A stretch of 13,577 bases of DNA. Origin: Saprospiraceae bacterium UBA7328 (GTDB lineage: Bacteria > Bacteroidota > Bacteroidia > Chitinophagales > Saprospiraceae). Position numbers and translations under genes: made by a program. The stretch covers positions 1-13,577 of the forward strand of contig DKPS01000162.1 in the NCBI GenBank assembly GCA_002471345.1. The letters are read 5' to 3'. The notes beneath the pieces are model-generated. The model searched no databases, was not told the origin of the DNA, and saw only the letters and a list, made by a program, of their open reading frames with translations. Positions 1 through 7,215 of this stretch are shown piece after piece. Position 1 is the stretch's first letter, and each line of letters opens with the position of its first letter.

Positions 1-1140
1 TCTACCTACCATAAATCCAGTAATATTCTGAAGAAATACTAGAGGTATCCCCCGTTGCCCACAAAGTTCTACGAAATGGGCCCCTTTCAAAGAGGATTCT
101 GAAAATAATATTCCATTATTAGCAACTATTCCGACAGGGTATCCATGAATTTTAGCAAATCCACAAACTAATGTATTCCCATATCTTTGTTTAAATTCAT
201 GAAATCTACTTCCATCTACAATTCTGGAAATAACTTCTCTAACATCATATGGAGTACGATTATCATCTGGAATTATCCCCATTAAATCATTAATATCATG
301 ATTTGGTTCTTCAGAGGGTTCAACATCTAACCTATGTTTTGGTTTTATGTTGAGGTTTTCAACAACATTTCGAACCATTCTGAGAGCCTCGGGTTCATCC
401 TCGGCAAAATGATCTGCAACTCCTGATTCGCGTGTATGTAAATCAGCACCACCGAGATTTTCTGCAGTTACTTCCTCTCCTGTTGCAGATTTTACTAATG
501 GAGGTCCTGCTAAAAAAACCTTTGCAGCCTTCTTTTGAAATATGGAAAAATCTGACATCCCTGGCACATATGCTCCTCCTGCTGTTGCATTGCCAAAAAC
601 TATGGATATGGTAGTAATACCCATTTGAGATCTACGTGTTATTTCTCTAAAACCCTCTCCACCGAAATTGAATATTTTGGCTTGATCTGGAAGATTTGCT
701 CCTCCGCTCTCTACTAGATTTATTGTTGGCAGCTTGTTTTCTCTTGTAATTTGTCCTATTCTTAATCCTTTGAAAGCAGTAGCATAATCTACTGACCCTC
801 CTTTTCTAGAACCTACATTGCTATTGACCATACACAACTTGCCGTGGACTAGACCTATTCCACTCACATTTGTTCCTCCTGCTCCAAATCCACCTTTGTT
901 ATTCATACCTGCTAATGGCAACAACTCCAAAAACGGACTATCTTGATCCAATAGCAATTCTATCCGCTCTCTTGCTAATAATTTCCCTCTCTTTCTCGCC
1001 CTTTGAATATGCTTCTCTTTGCCTTGAAACCGGCTCTTCTCCATTTCCACTTCTAGCTTACCTACTAGTTTCAACATTTCTGCATAGTTGTCTTTGTAAG
1101 ATTGACTATTCGTATTGATTTTTGTACTTAACTTTCTCAT
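1..1140 (-). CDS. Acyl-CoA carboxylase carboxyltransferase (beta) subunit, C-terminus cut off by the window edge
   Basis: This is the carboxyltransferase subunit of a biotin-dependent acyl-CoA carboxylase (methylcrotonyl-, geranyl-, propionyl-CoA type). It moves the carboxyl group from carboxybiotin to an acyl-CoA in the cytoplasm. The minus strand is open from the ATG at 1138-1140 to base 1: 380 codons without a stop, against about 510-540 for the family, so the last quarter is missing because of the window and not because of damage. Visible signatures are the GKLLARERI start of the carboxyltransferase domain (52-60), VESGGANLP (143-151), TAGGAYVPGMSD (186-197, an oxyanion-forming GGA motif), FLAGPPLVKSATGEE (209-223), LGGADLHTRESGVADHFA (229-246), YDVREVISRIVDGS (298-311) and FLQNITGFMVGR (369-380). 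The overall pattern resembles methylcrotonyl-CoA carboxylase beta, but the acyl substrate cannot be fixed from this fragment. It starts 3 bp after the TetR gene and is probably co-transcribed with it. No biotin carboxylase gene is visible. Confidence 0.93.
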   Translation of the reverse strand, partial: MRKLSTKINTNSQSYKDNYAEMLKLVGKLEVEMEKSRFQGKEKHIQRARKRGKLLARERIELLLDQDSPFLELLPLAGMNNKGGFGAGGTNVSGIGLVHGKLCMVNSNVGSRKGGSVDYATAFKGLRIGQITRENKLPTINLVESGGANLPDQAKIFNFGGEGFREITRRSQMGITTISIVFGNATAGGAYVPGMSDFSIFQKKAAKVFLAGPPLVKSATGEEVTAENLGGADLHTRESGVADHFAEDEPEALRMVRNVVENLNIKPKHRLDVEPSEEPNHDINDLMGIIPDDNRTPYDVREVISRIVDGSRFHEFKQRYGNTLVCGFAKIHGYPVGIVANNGILFSESSLKGAHFVELCGQRGIPLVFLQNITGFMVGR

Positions 1141-1143
1141 ACC

Positions 1144-1800
1144 TTAAAAATTAATGAGTTTTCCTAAATCCACTTCAAATGACTCACCTAGGCTTTCAAA
1201 GTAGTCCTCTCCGAAGAAATTTTTGAATGACCTTATTCCTTTTTTAGTAAGATGTGGCAAAAGAATACTCCAAATCATTTTCTCTCCATCGGCTGAAGTC
1301 TTCTCCCCTCTTATCATCTGCTGTGGAAGCCAAAAAAAGGTCAACATCCATGTTATAAAAGCCACATTTTTGTACGTTCCTTTAATAGATTCAGGGTTCA
1401 TATTTCCTAATTCAATAGCGAAGGCTATTGCAGCCTCGTTATCTTTTATGGTTTGTTCCGTCATTTCTCTAAACTGTCTTTTCAGTACAGTATGATTGAG
1501 CATATGCCTATCTAAAAATATAAAGGCATACTCTTTTTGAAATTTGTAATAGCGCTGGACTTCATCATGAAGATTTGCAAATGAGGGGAGTTTCCTCGAC
1601 TTCAATCGTGATTCATTGATTTTAGACCACATTTCATTTGCTATGGACTCTAATAGAGATTCTTTATCATTGAAATGATAGGTAAGATTACCTCTACTTA
1701 TTTTTAATGAAGATGCTAATTCATTCAGTGAAATAGCTGTATAACCTTCTTTATTAAAAAGTAAGATTGCAGCTCTTATTATTTTTTGTTTAGTGGTCAC
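1144..1800 (-). CDS. TetR/AcrR-family transcriptional regulator
   Basis: This is a one-component DNA-binding regulator. The N-terminal helix-turn-helix is clear: a TKQKIIRAAILLFNKEGY opening followed by ISLNELASSLKISRGNLTYHF, the usual TetR recognition helix region. The C-terminal ligand and dimer domain begins around YYKFQKEYAFIFLDRH and has no recognisable ligand signature. I place the start at the GTG at 1798-1800 (218 aa) because TetR proteins normally begin just before TTKQKII. An in-frame TTG at 1834-1836 would add 12 residues (230 aa), and neither start has a convincing ribosome binding site. The stop is followed after 3 bp by the acyl-CoA carboxylase beta gene, so this regulator most likely controls that operon and itself. 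TetR regulators of acyl-CoA or terpenoid catabolism (FadR/PsrA, LiuR-like, AtuR) are a precedent, but the ligand here is unknown. Confidence 0.9.
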   Translation of the reverse strand: MTTKQKIIRAAILLFNKEGYTAISLNELASSLKISRGNLTYHFNDKESLLESIANEMWSKINESRLKSRKLPSFANLHDEVQRYYKFQKEYAFIFLDRHMLNHTVLKRQFREMTEQTIKDNEAAIAFAIELGNMNPESIKGTYKNVAFITWMLTFFWLPQQMIRGEKTSADGEKMIWSILLPHLTKKGIRSFKNFFGEDYFESLGESFEVDLGKLINF

Positions 1801-1859
1801 TAAAGGCAAGTTACTTTTTATAAATATATTAGTCAATATCGCCTAAATTTTAGTTTGAG

Positions 1860-1885
1860 AAACCGTTCTTATATTTAACCCGTTT
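1860..1885. promoter_or_regulatory. Candidate TetR operator (imperfect dyad) in the divergent intergenic region
   Basis: The gap between the TetR gene and the divergently transcribed serine hydrolase holds an imperfect 26-bp dyad. Its outer arms AAAC and GTTT pair exactly, with partial inner matches (CCG opposite CCC). It could equally be read as two near-direct AACC(C)GTT copies 16-17 bp apart. A shorter dyad, CTAAA-T-TTTAG, lies at 1843-1853. TetR proteins usually bind dyads near their own start, so this is a candidate by position, but the symmetry is weak. Confidence 0.25.
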
Positions 1886-1945
1886 TACTTTACTCATTGT
1901 TCTATTATCTATTTTTATAGTCCATTGAAAAAAACAAATAAATAA

Positions 1946-3211
1946 ATGAAGAAGCTTTTATTACTTATCTCAGCCCTACTTCTGCTGTCTTTTGCATCTA
2001 GTACAGTTAAGTCCCAGATTCCGATAGAGGTAAAGATGCCCGATGTATCAAAAATTGATGCGTTTATTCAAGGATACGTTGACAAAGGAATGATTCCAGG
2101 TGGGACTTTCTATGCAGCTCATAAAGGAGAGGTAATCTATCATAAATCCTTCGGAAATAAATATCCAGAAACTGAATATGCCAATAGTGATATCTACAGA
2201 ATTGCCTCAATGACCAAGGCTATTACTATAGTTGCAATAATGCAGCTTTACGAACAAGGAAAGCTAAAATTGGATGATCCAGTAGAGAAATATATTCCTG
2301 CTTTTGCAGAAACTTCTGTATTAGACAAGCTGAATCCTGTTGATTCTTCATTTACAACTGTTCCTAGAGTAGGTAGTATTACCCTGAGACAATTACTCAC
2401 CCATACATCTGGCATCTATTATGGGGAATTTGAAGGAGGTGATAGACAAGCTGCTTACAGCAAATCTGGTCTTGATAATTTTGGACTTGCTGCACCAGGA
2501 ATAAACACTGTTCAAATGGCCCAGCTTATAGCAAAGGCTCCACTCGGACATCAGCCAGGAGCACAATGGACTTATGGCCTCAGCATGGATATTTTAGGCG
2601 CAGTAGTAGAGGTTATTAGTGAAAAAAGTCTGGATGATTACTTTGATCAGCATATTTTCGAACCTATAGGAATGCAAAACACAGCTTTCAACCTTCCTGA
2701 AACAAAGCATTCTCGTATTGTACCTATTTATACTTATGATGAAACTGGAAAGTTATTAATGGACAAGTCTGACCTTTGGATGTATCCAGCCTTACCAGAC
2801 GAAGATTGCCACTTCGGTGGTGGAGGACTCGTTTGTACAGCAGAAGATTATGGGATGTTCGTCCAGATGCTATTAGAGAAAGGGAAATCAAAAGGAGGAC
2901 AAATTATCTCACGTCATACTGCAGAGTTGATGACAACAGAACAGATTGCTCACCTCAATATGCAGGGAAAAGGCATGGCTCCTATCCCAGGAATGAGCTT
3001 TTGCTTAGGTCATGCATTAATTACTCCTGTTGGAGCTGGAATAGGCCCACATAAGCCTGGAACTTACAGCTGGGGAGGATATTTTAATAGTAAATGGTGG
3101 GTTGATCAGGAAGAAGAATTAGTCTTTGTTGGCATGACCAATGTTCTTCCATTTCCTTATCCAGAATTTTGGGATAAACTTTATCCTATCATTTACGCCA
3201 CTTTAGATTAA
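1946..3211 (+). CDS. Exported serine hydrolase, class C beta-lactamase / family VIII esterase fold
   Basis: This 421-aa protein has an N-terminal hydrophobic signal (MKKLLLLISALLLLSFASS) and should be exported or lipid-bilayer associated. The catalytic motif SxxK is S88-M-T-K91 (IASMTKAIT), followed by LRQLLTHTSGI (148-157), a typical helix-loop of the class C beta-lactamase, DD-peptidase and esterase fold. The second-motif tyrosine is probably Y210 in WTYGLSMD, where the usual Y-x-N has no Asn. Further signatures are GGGGLVCTAEDY (291-302) and, in place of the KTG box, a WGG motif at 376-378 (SWGGYFNSKWWVD), as in family VIII esterases and EstB-like proteins. These features favour an esterase or amidase over a true beta-lactamase, but the substrate is not known. 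The DUF3089 hydrolase follows after 30 bp on the same strand, so the two are probably one unit. The divergent neighbour is the TetR gene. Confidence 0.9.
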   Translation: MKKLLLLISALLLLSFASSTVKSQIPIEVKMPDVSKIDAFIQGYVDKGMIPGGTFYAAHKGEVIYHKSFGNKYPETEYANSDIYRIASMTKAITIVAIMQLYEQGKLKLDDPVEKYIPAFAETSVLDKLNPVDSSFTTVPRVGSITLRQLLTHTSGIYYGEFEGGDRQAAYSKSGLDNFGLAAPGINTVQMAQLIAKAPLGHQPGAQWTYGLSMDILGAVVEVISEKSLDDYFDQHIFEPIGMQNTAFNLPETKHSRIVPIYTYDETGKLLMDKSDLWMYPALPDEDCHFGGGGLVCTAEDYGMFVQMLLEKGKSKGGQIISRHTAELMTTEQIAHLNMQGKGMAPIPGMSFCLGHALITPVGAGIGPHKPGTYSWGGYFNSKWWVDQEEELVFVGMTNVLPFPYPEFWDKLYPIIYATLD

Positions 3212-3241
3212 TAGAACTAAATAGGCTCAACATTTATAATC

Positions 3242-4378
3242 ATGATAAAAAGGATACTTGTCTTAATAGGAATAGTATTAATCATTCTAATCGGAGTTTT
3301 ATTTTTTATAGGCCCGATGAATGCCATGCTTAAGCTATTAAAGCCAGGTCATAGTTTTGAGGAATCCACATTAGTAGCGGCTCCTGATTATAGCAAAGAC
3401 GAATTTTGGGCAGCACTGCCCGGCAAGGATGACCTGTCTGATATGATTCCAATTTACGCGACAGCAGATACCACTCTAGCAGATATCAATGTATTTTTCA
3501 TTCACCCTACAGGTTTTCTGAAAAATAGCAGTTGGAATTCTGAAATGGATAAAACTTCAGCGACAGAAGAAAATACCAAATGGATGATGGCAAATCAGGC
3601 AAGTGCATTTAGTGATGCTAGAGTCTTTGCTCCTAGATATAGAGAAGCAACAATCTATTCGTTTTTCGAATTAGAGAATCCTGAAAGTAATGGGAACAAA
3701 GCCCTTAAACTAGCTTATCAAGATGTGAAAAGTGCTTTTGATTATTTTATTGATCATTATAATGGTGATGCTCCGTTTGTGCTTGCAAGCCACAGTCAAG
3801 GGAGTCACCATGGCATGAAACTTATAGAAGAAAAAATCGATGGCGCCCCTTTAGCTGATAATTTAATTGCCGCTTATCTGATTGGTATGGGAACGATAAG
3901 TGATAAGAGGGCCAATGCTCTAAAAGATATATCAGTCTGTGATTCTGCTGATCAAACCGGATGTATCATACACTGGGCAACATATAGGGCCGGTTCACCA
4001 AAAGATGACTTCAATTCTGATAAAGCAGTTTGTGTAAATCCATTGAATTGGAAAAGAGATGGGGCTAAAGAAGAAAGCAAAAACAACTTGGGATTTGTGC
4101 CTCAATCTGGTGAATACAACTTGAAATTTTATGGTGATGATGAAGACTATGAGCCTACAGAATTTGGACCTCTGGGTGCCCCAATTAAGGCACATACATT
4201 TGCCTATTGTGAAGAAGGAAGGCTTTTAGTGGATGATCAAGGTAAGGATGTAGAATTTATGGGTGATGGCAATTATCATGGCTTAGATTATCTACTATTC
4301 CATATGGATATTAGAGCCAACCTAGGCGATAGAGTAAGAGCTTTCAACAAAGAGAATGATATGGTCTCAATTAATTAA
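3242..4378 (+). CDS. Membrane-anchored DUF3089 alpha/beta hydrolase
   Basis: This 378-aa protein belongs to the DUF3089 family, an uncharacterised branch of the alpha/beta hydrolases. It opens with a strongly hydrophobic segment (about residues 4-24, ILVLIGIVLIILIGVLFFIG) that should anchor it in the inner membrane with the catalytic domain outside. Family landmarks are INVFFIHPTGF (82-92), ARVFAPRYREAT (126-137) and the nucleophile elbow LASHSQGS (181-188). Ser185 is the likely nucleophile, and Ser183 replaces the first Gly of GxSxG, as is usual in this family. The C-terminal GDGNYHGLDYLLFHMDIRANLG segment probably supplies the catalytic His (His346). It has four cysteines outside the anchor (C233, C241, C264, C323); a C233-C241 disulfide is possible in an exported domain. 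It is probably co-transcribed with the upstream serine hydrolase and meets the cyclase gene convergently with 23 bp between them. The substrate is unknown. Confidence 0.88.
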   Translation: MIKRILVLIGIVLIILIGVLFFIGPMNAMLKLLKPGHSFEESTLVAAPDYSKDEFWAALPGKDDLSDMIPIYATADTTLADINVFFIHPTGFLKNSSWNSEMDKTSATEENTKWMMANQASAFSDARVFAPRYREATIYSFFELENPESNGNKALKLAYQDVKSAFDYFIDHYNGDAPFVLASHSQGSHHGMKLIEEKIDGAPLADNLIAAYLIGMGTISDKRANALKDISVCDSADQTGCIIHWATYRAGSPKDDFNSDKAVCVNPLNWKRDGAKEESKNNLGFVPQSGEYNLKFYGDDEDYEPTEFGPLGAPIKAHTFAYCEEGRLLVDDQGKDVEFMGDGNYHGLDYLLFHMDIRANLGDRVRAFNKENDMVSIN

Positions 4379-4401
4379 AGGTGCTCTCTACATCCCTTAA
4401 A

Positions 4402-6639
4402 TTAGTTTGTATCTTGATATATCACTTCTAAAAAAGCAGGGTCATTTTTAATATCTACAAAAGCAGGATCATTTTCAAAAACATTAGAACTGTAGAATTT
4501 TGCACCTTCTTGAATGGCTTTTGCCAATAATTCTAGTGATTTATCTTTTTGGCCTAAATGAAGATATATTCTTGATTGATAATATGGAATTTCTCCCAAT
4601 TCAGTTTCTTCCTGAGATTGAATATTCTCGATCAAACCTAATGCCTCACTTTCGTTTCCCAATTGGGCTTCAATTACGCCGAGCAAACTCAAATCTTCAA
4701 TTATATAATTGCTCCCATGTTTTTCAATTCGGTTTTGAATCATGTTTTTACACTCTCTTAGATTGCCCAGAAAGTAATGAGCCCATTCTGAAGTCCAATG
4801 ATCTTTTAGTGATGAGTCATTAAGATGTTGCTGGGCAAACTTCCTAGACTCAGCTTCGTTCTCAGTTATCCACAATTCACGTGCTGCAAAATATCTTACC
4901 AATCTAGATTCCGATGAAGTTGTATCCCTCAATACTTCGGCCACAATTTCATCAATTTTGTCAATATCTTCATTGAGCCCATAGAATCTGAATTGCAGAA
5001 CAGTACTCCTCATAATTTGATATCCTTCAGGGATGAGGTTTACTAATTTCGATGCCTCCTTCATATTGCCTTTCCCTAAGGCTGCTGCAAGTCCCAATCT
5101 CAGCCTTACTTCACAATAACCACATCTTGAAATATCAAGTGACTCGATATCTATTAGATCAAATGCTTTTTTTGTTTCATCATAGTTGTGGACAAATTCA
5201 TTAGAAATAGCCATAAATCCAGTATTCCTAAATAGATCATATGGATTTTGCTCTAATTCAGCTTTGTAATATTGAAATGCTAACCTATTCTGACCCGTAT
5301 AATATGCCTCTTTCATTTGAACCATATTTCGCTCTCTGATATTTAAATCGTCAAACCTTTTCCGCAATTGAGCAATCAATTCTATAGCTTTAGACCTCTC
5401 ATCAGTGTTATAATATAGAGCCAGAAGTAAAGATTGTGCATCAATGAAGTCAGGGTCAATTTGCGTAGCCTCAATTAAAAATCTTTCAGTTTCTGAGTCA
5501 TCGCCAGACCAATTATTTTTGGCCTTTATATATAATTTATAGGCTTCAAGTTTTGGAAAAGAAACTAGTTTTTTATCCTTGGATTGCCAATACCCATGAA
5601 TGAATTGAGAAATTTCTTGAATACCTTCTACAGGATTATTTTTATCAAAATGGACGTTAGGAAAAGAGTGAACAATATTTCCAGTTTCAATTTTTTTAAT
5701 AATTACAGAAAACATCAAACTATCCAAACTAATCTGTTGTATACTTCCTTCAAGAATGTTTACAGCACCCGCTCTTTTTGCAAATTCAATTCCATGACTA
5801 GATAATGAAGCAAATTGAATTTGATTCATTTCATTTTCAGTCTGAAAATCAACCACATTTGTTCCATCTATTTCAAATAGTTCTTTAGTGATTCTGTGTG
5901 CAGCCATGTCTCCTATGTAATCCATCTCTTTAACCCCAGTAAAATTCTTGAATGAGGGCACACTCAATCTCTCGACTTGGACCTTGGAATTGTCAGGCTT
6001 GAAAAATTTAACGATTCTATTAGAAAACAACATAACCGTCAAAAGAAGAGACCCCAAAAGAAAATTCTTAATATTAAACTGAGTAATATTTCGAGATTTA
6101 TTACTCTTAAGATCTTTGGGTTCTGGAAGTACTAATAAAGGATCTTTGAGAGCATACACTCCCATTGGTTTTGAAATATTTTTGAATCTATAAGAGCCCA
6201 ACATTGTAGCGTTGAGTTCATCCTGGTTCTCGAGTTCAGTATTAATCGCATCTGAGATTAGAACTGCACCTGGAACTCCCATAGATTCAAGTCTAGAAGC
6301 AATATTTACACCATTCCCATATATTGTTTCATCATTGAATACGACTTCACCTAGATGAATTCCAATTCTCATAGGAAGATGATGCTCGTTATGAAATGCA
6401 ATTTGTAATTCTTTTGCACACTTTACAGCTTCAATAGCACTATCAAACATAGTAAGGCTGGCATCACCGTAGTAATTCATAACCTTTCCACCATGATTTT
6501 TGGAATGTTTTTCTACTAATTCTTTGTGAATCCTTACAAATTCTAACGCTCTTGCTTCACTTTCTTGTACCATAGCAGAGTATCCCACAATGTCCATAAA
6601 CATGATGGCTGCTAATTGGCGCTGTGGTTTATCTTGCAT
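4402..6639 (-). CDS. Class III nucleotidyl cyclase with membrane segment, TolB-like domain and TPR repeats
   Basis: This 745-aa membrane protein has an N-terminal class III adenylate/guanylate cyclase domain (about 7-165). Metal-binding Asp16 lies in FMDIVGYS and Asp59 in YYGDAS, and the transition-state pair Asn112/Arg116 in VNIASRLES. The base-selecting positions are unusual: the normal Lys of KxxGD is Asn55, and the normal Asp is Thr105 (ETIYG). Thr is known from class IIIb cyclases; Asn in place of Lys is not canonical. A single hydrophobic segment follows (about 192-210), then a TolB-like region (about 220-350, with VPSFKNFTG, YIGDMAAHRITKEL and ILEGSIQQ), then TPR-type helical repeats from about 360 to the end, closing with the NDPAFVDIKNDPAF pattern. 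The likely topology is cyclase in the cytoplasm, and TolB-like and TPR parts in the periplasm as a sensor or scaffold. It is divergent from the caspase A unit. Whether it makes cAMP, cGMP or nothing is open. Confidence 0.9.
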   Translation of the reverse strand: MQDKPQRQLAAIMFMDIVGYSAMVQESEARALEFVRIHKELVEKHSKNHGGKVMNYYGDASLTMFDSAIEAVKCAKELQIAFHNEHHLPMRIGIHLGEVVFNDETIYGNGVNIASRLESMGVPGAVLISDAINTELENQDELNATMLGSYRFKNISKPMGVYALKDPLLVLPEPKDLKSNKSRNITQFNIKNFLLGSLLLTVMLFSNRIVKFFKPDNSKVQVERLSVPSFKNFTGVKEMDYIGDMAAHRITKELFEIDGTNVVDFQTENEMNQIQFASLSSHGIEFAKRAGAVNILEGSIQQISLDSLMFSVIIKKIETGNIVHSFPNVHFDKNNPVEGIQEISQFIHGYWQSKDKKLVSFPKLEAYKLYIKAKNNWSGDDSETERFLIEATQIDPDFIDAQSLLLALYYNTDERSKAIELIAQLRKRFDDLNIRERNMVQMKEAYYTGQNRLAFQYYKAELEQNPYDLFRNTGFMAISNEFVHNYDETKKAFDLIDIESLDISRCGYCEVRLRLGLAAALGKGNMKEASKLVNLIPEGYQIMRSTVLQFRFYGLNEDIDKIDEIVAEVLRDTTSSESRLVRYFAARELWITENEAESRKFAQQHLNDSSLKDHWTSEWAHYFLGNLRECKNMIQNRIEKHGSNYIIEDLSLLGVIEAQLGNESEALGLIENIQSQEETELGEIPYYQSRIYLHLGQKDKSLELLAKAIQEGAKFYSSNVFENDPAFVDIKNDPAFLEVIYQDTN

Positions 6640-6665
6640 TCAACTGGAATATAATCACTTGTACT

Positions 6666-6696
6666 CTAATATACGATGGCTATTAGATTATCGCAA
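6666..6696 (-). promoter_or_regulatory. Candidate Bacteroidota-type promoter for the cyclase gene
   Basis: On the minus strand, TTG (complement of 6694-6696) is followed after 20 bp by TATATTAG (complement of 6666-6673), one mismatch from the Bacteroidota -7 box TAnnTTTG. This would place the transcript start about 20 bases before the ATG at 6637-6639, a plausible short leader. It is a pattern match in AT-rich DNA and could be chance. Confidence 0.4.
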
Positions 6697-6751
6697 TTAA
6701 GTTGTATTTCGGAAAAGAAACCTCATTTCTAATCGAATTAATATCAAAATT

Positions 6752-7189
6752 ATGTTTAGTAAAAAAGTTTTAATTGGTACTCTGATTATTGCAATTCTAA
6801 ATTTTGCTTTAGGATTTTTATGGTATGATGTCTTAATGGGAGACTTTTTCCCTTCGATGGAAGGAGCTACACGAGCAGCACCTAATTTTCCAGCTATTAT
6901 TTTAGGCATCCTTACTTTCTCCTATGCATTTGCGAGATTATTTGATCTTATTCAGAATGCAGAAGAAACTCTCATGAGTCAGGCTATCCGATTTGGGTTG
7001 TTAGTGGGACTACTTACTGCTGTTGCATATGCATTTTTCCAGTTTGGAGGAATGGAAATATGGTCTGCTACTCATCATGCAGTTGATGCTATATACAACA
7101 CCATTGTAGCTATAATCTTGGCAATTATTCTAGCCAAATATTATGGACCAATGCCAAGTAGAGGTGAAAAAGATAAAGGTAAAACTTAG
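6752..7189 (+). CDS. Small multi-pass inner-membrane protein of unknown function (possibly DUF1761-like)
   Basis: This 145-aa protein is mostly hydrophobic and appears to have four membrane segments: about 5-24 (VLIGTLIIAILNFALGFLW), about 44-64 (PNFPAIILGILTFSYAFARLF), about 80-100 (IRFGLLVGLLTAVAYAFFQF) and about 112-130 (AIYNTIVAIILAIILAKYY). A short charged tail ends in RGEKDKGKT. The GFLWYDVLMGDFF motif after the first segment resembles small Bacteroidota membrane proteins often grouped with DUF1761, but I cannot confirm the family. It lies 26 bp upstream of caspase A on the same strand and is probably co-transcribed with it; it could be a membrane partner of that protease or an unrelated neighbour. 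It has no catalytic motif. The ATG is the first good start after the intergenic region and begins just before the first membrane helix. Confidence 0.8.
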   Translation: MFSKKVLIGTLIIAILNFALGFLWYDVLMGDFFPSMEGATRAAPNFPAIILGILTFSYAFARLFDLIQNAEETLMSQAIRFGLLVGLLTAVAYAFFQFGGMEIWSATHHAVDAIYNTIVAIILAIILAKYYGPMPSRGEKDKGKT

Positions 7190-7215
7190 GTCAATAAATA
7201 ACATATTACTCTTCG

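Noticed and set aside
432..1118. Plus-strand open frames of 60 and 82 codons
   Set aside because: They lie inside the minus-strand carboxyltransferase gene, whose frame is open from 1140 to base 1 with family motifs throughout; the plus frames match nothing.
1..1140. Carboxyltransferase as a pseudogene
   Set aside because: It has no stop at the left end only because the window cuts it. Reading all 380 codons shows no frameshift or internal stop.
1946..3211. True class C beta-lactamase
   Set aside because: The Y-x-N Asn and the KTG box are replaced (YGL and WGG), which fits family VIII esterase-like enzymes better.
6697..6909. Minus-strand open frame of 70 codons
   Set aside because: It overlaps the membrane protein gene and the shared promoter region; the plus-strand frame has clear membrane helices, while this one has none of the usual gene signs.
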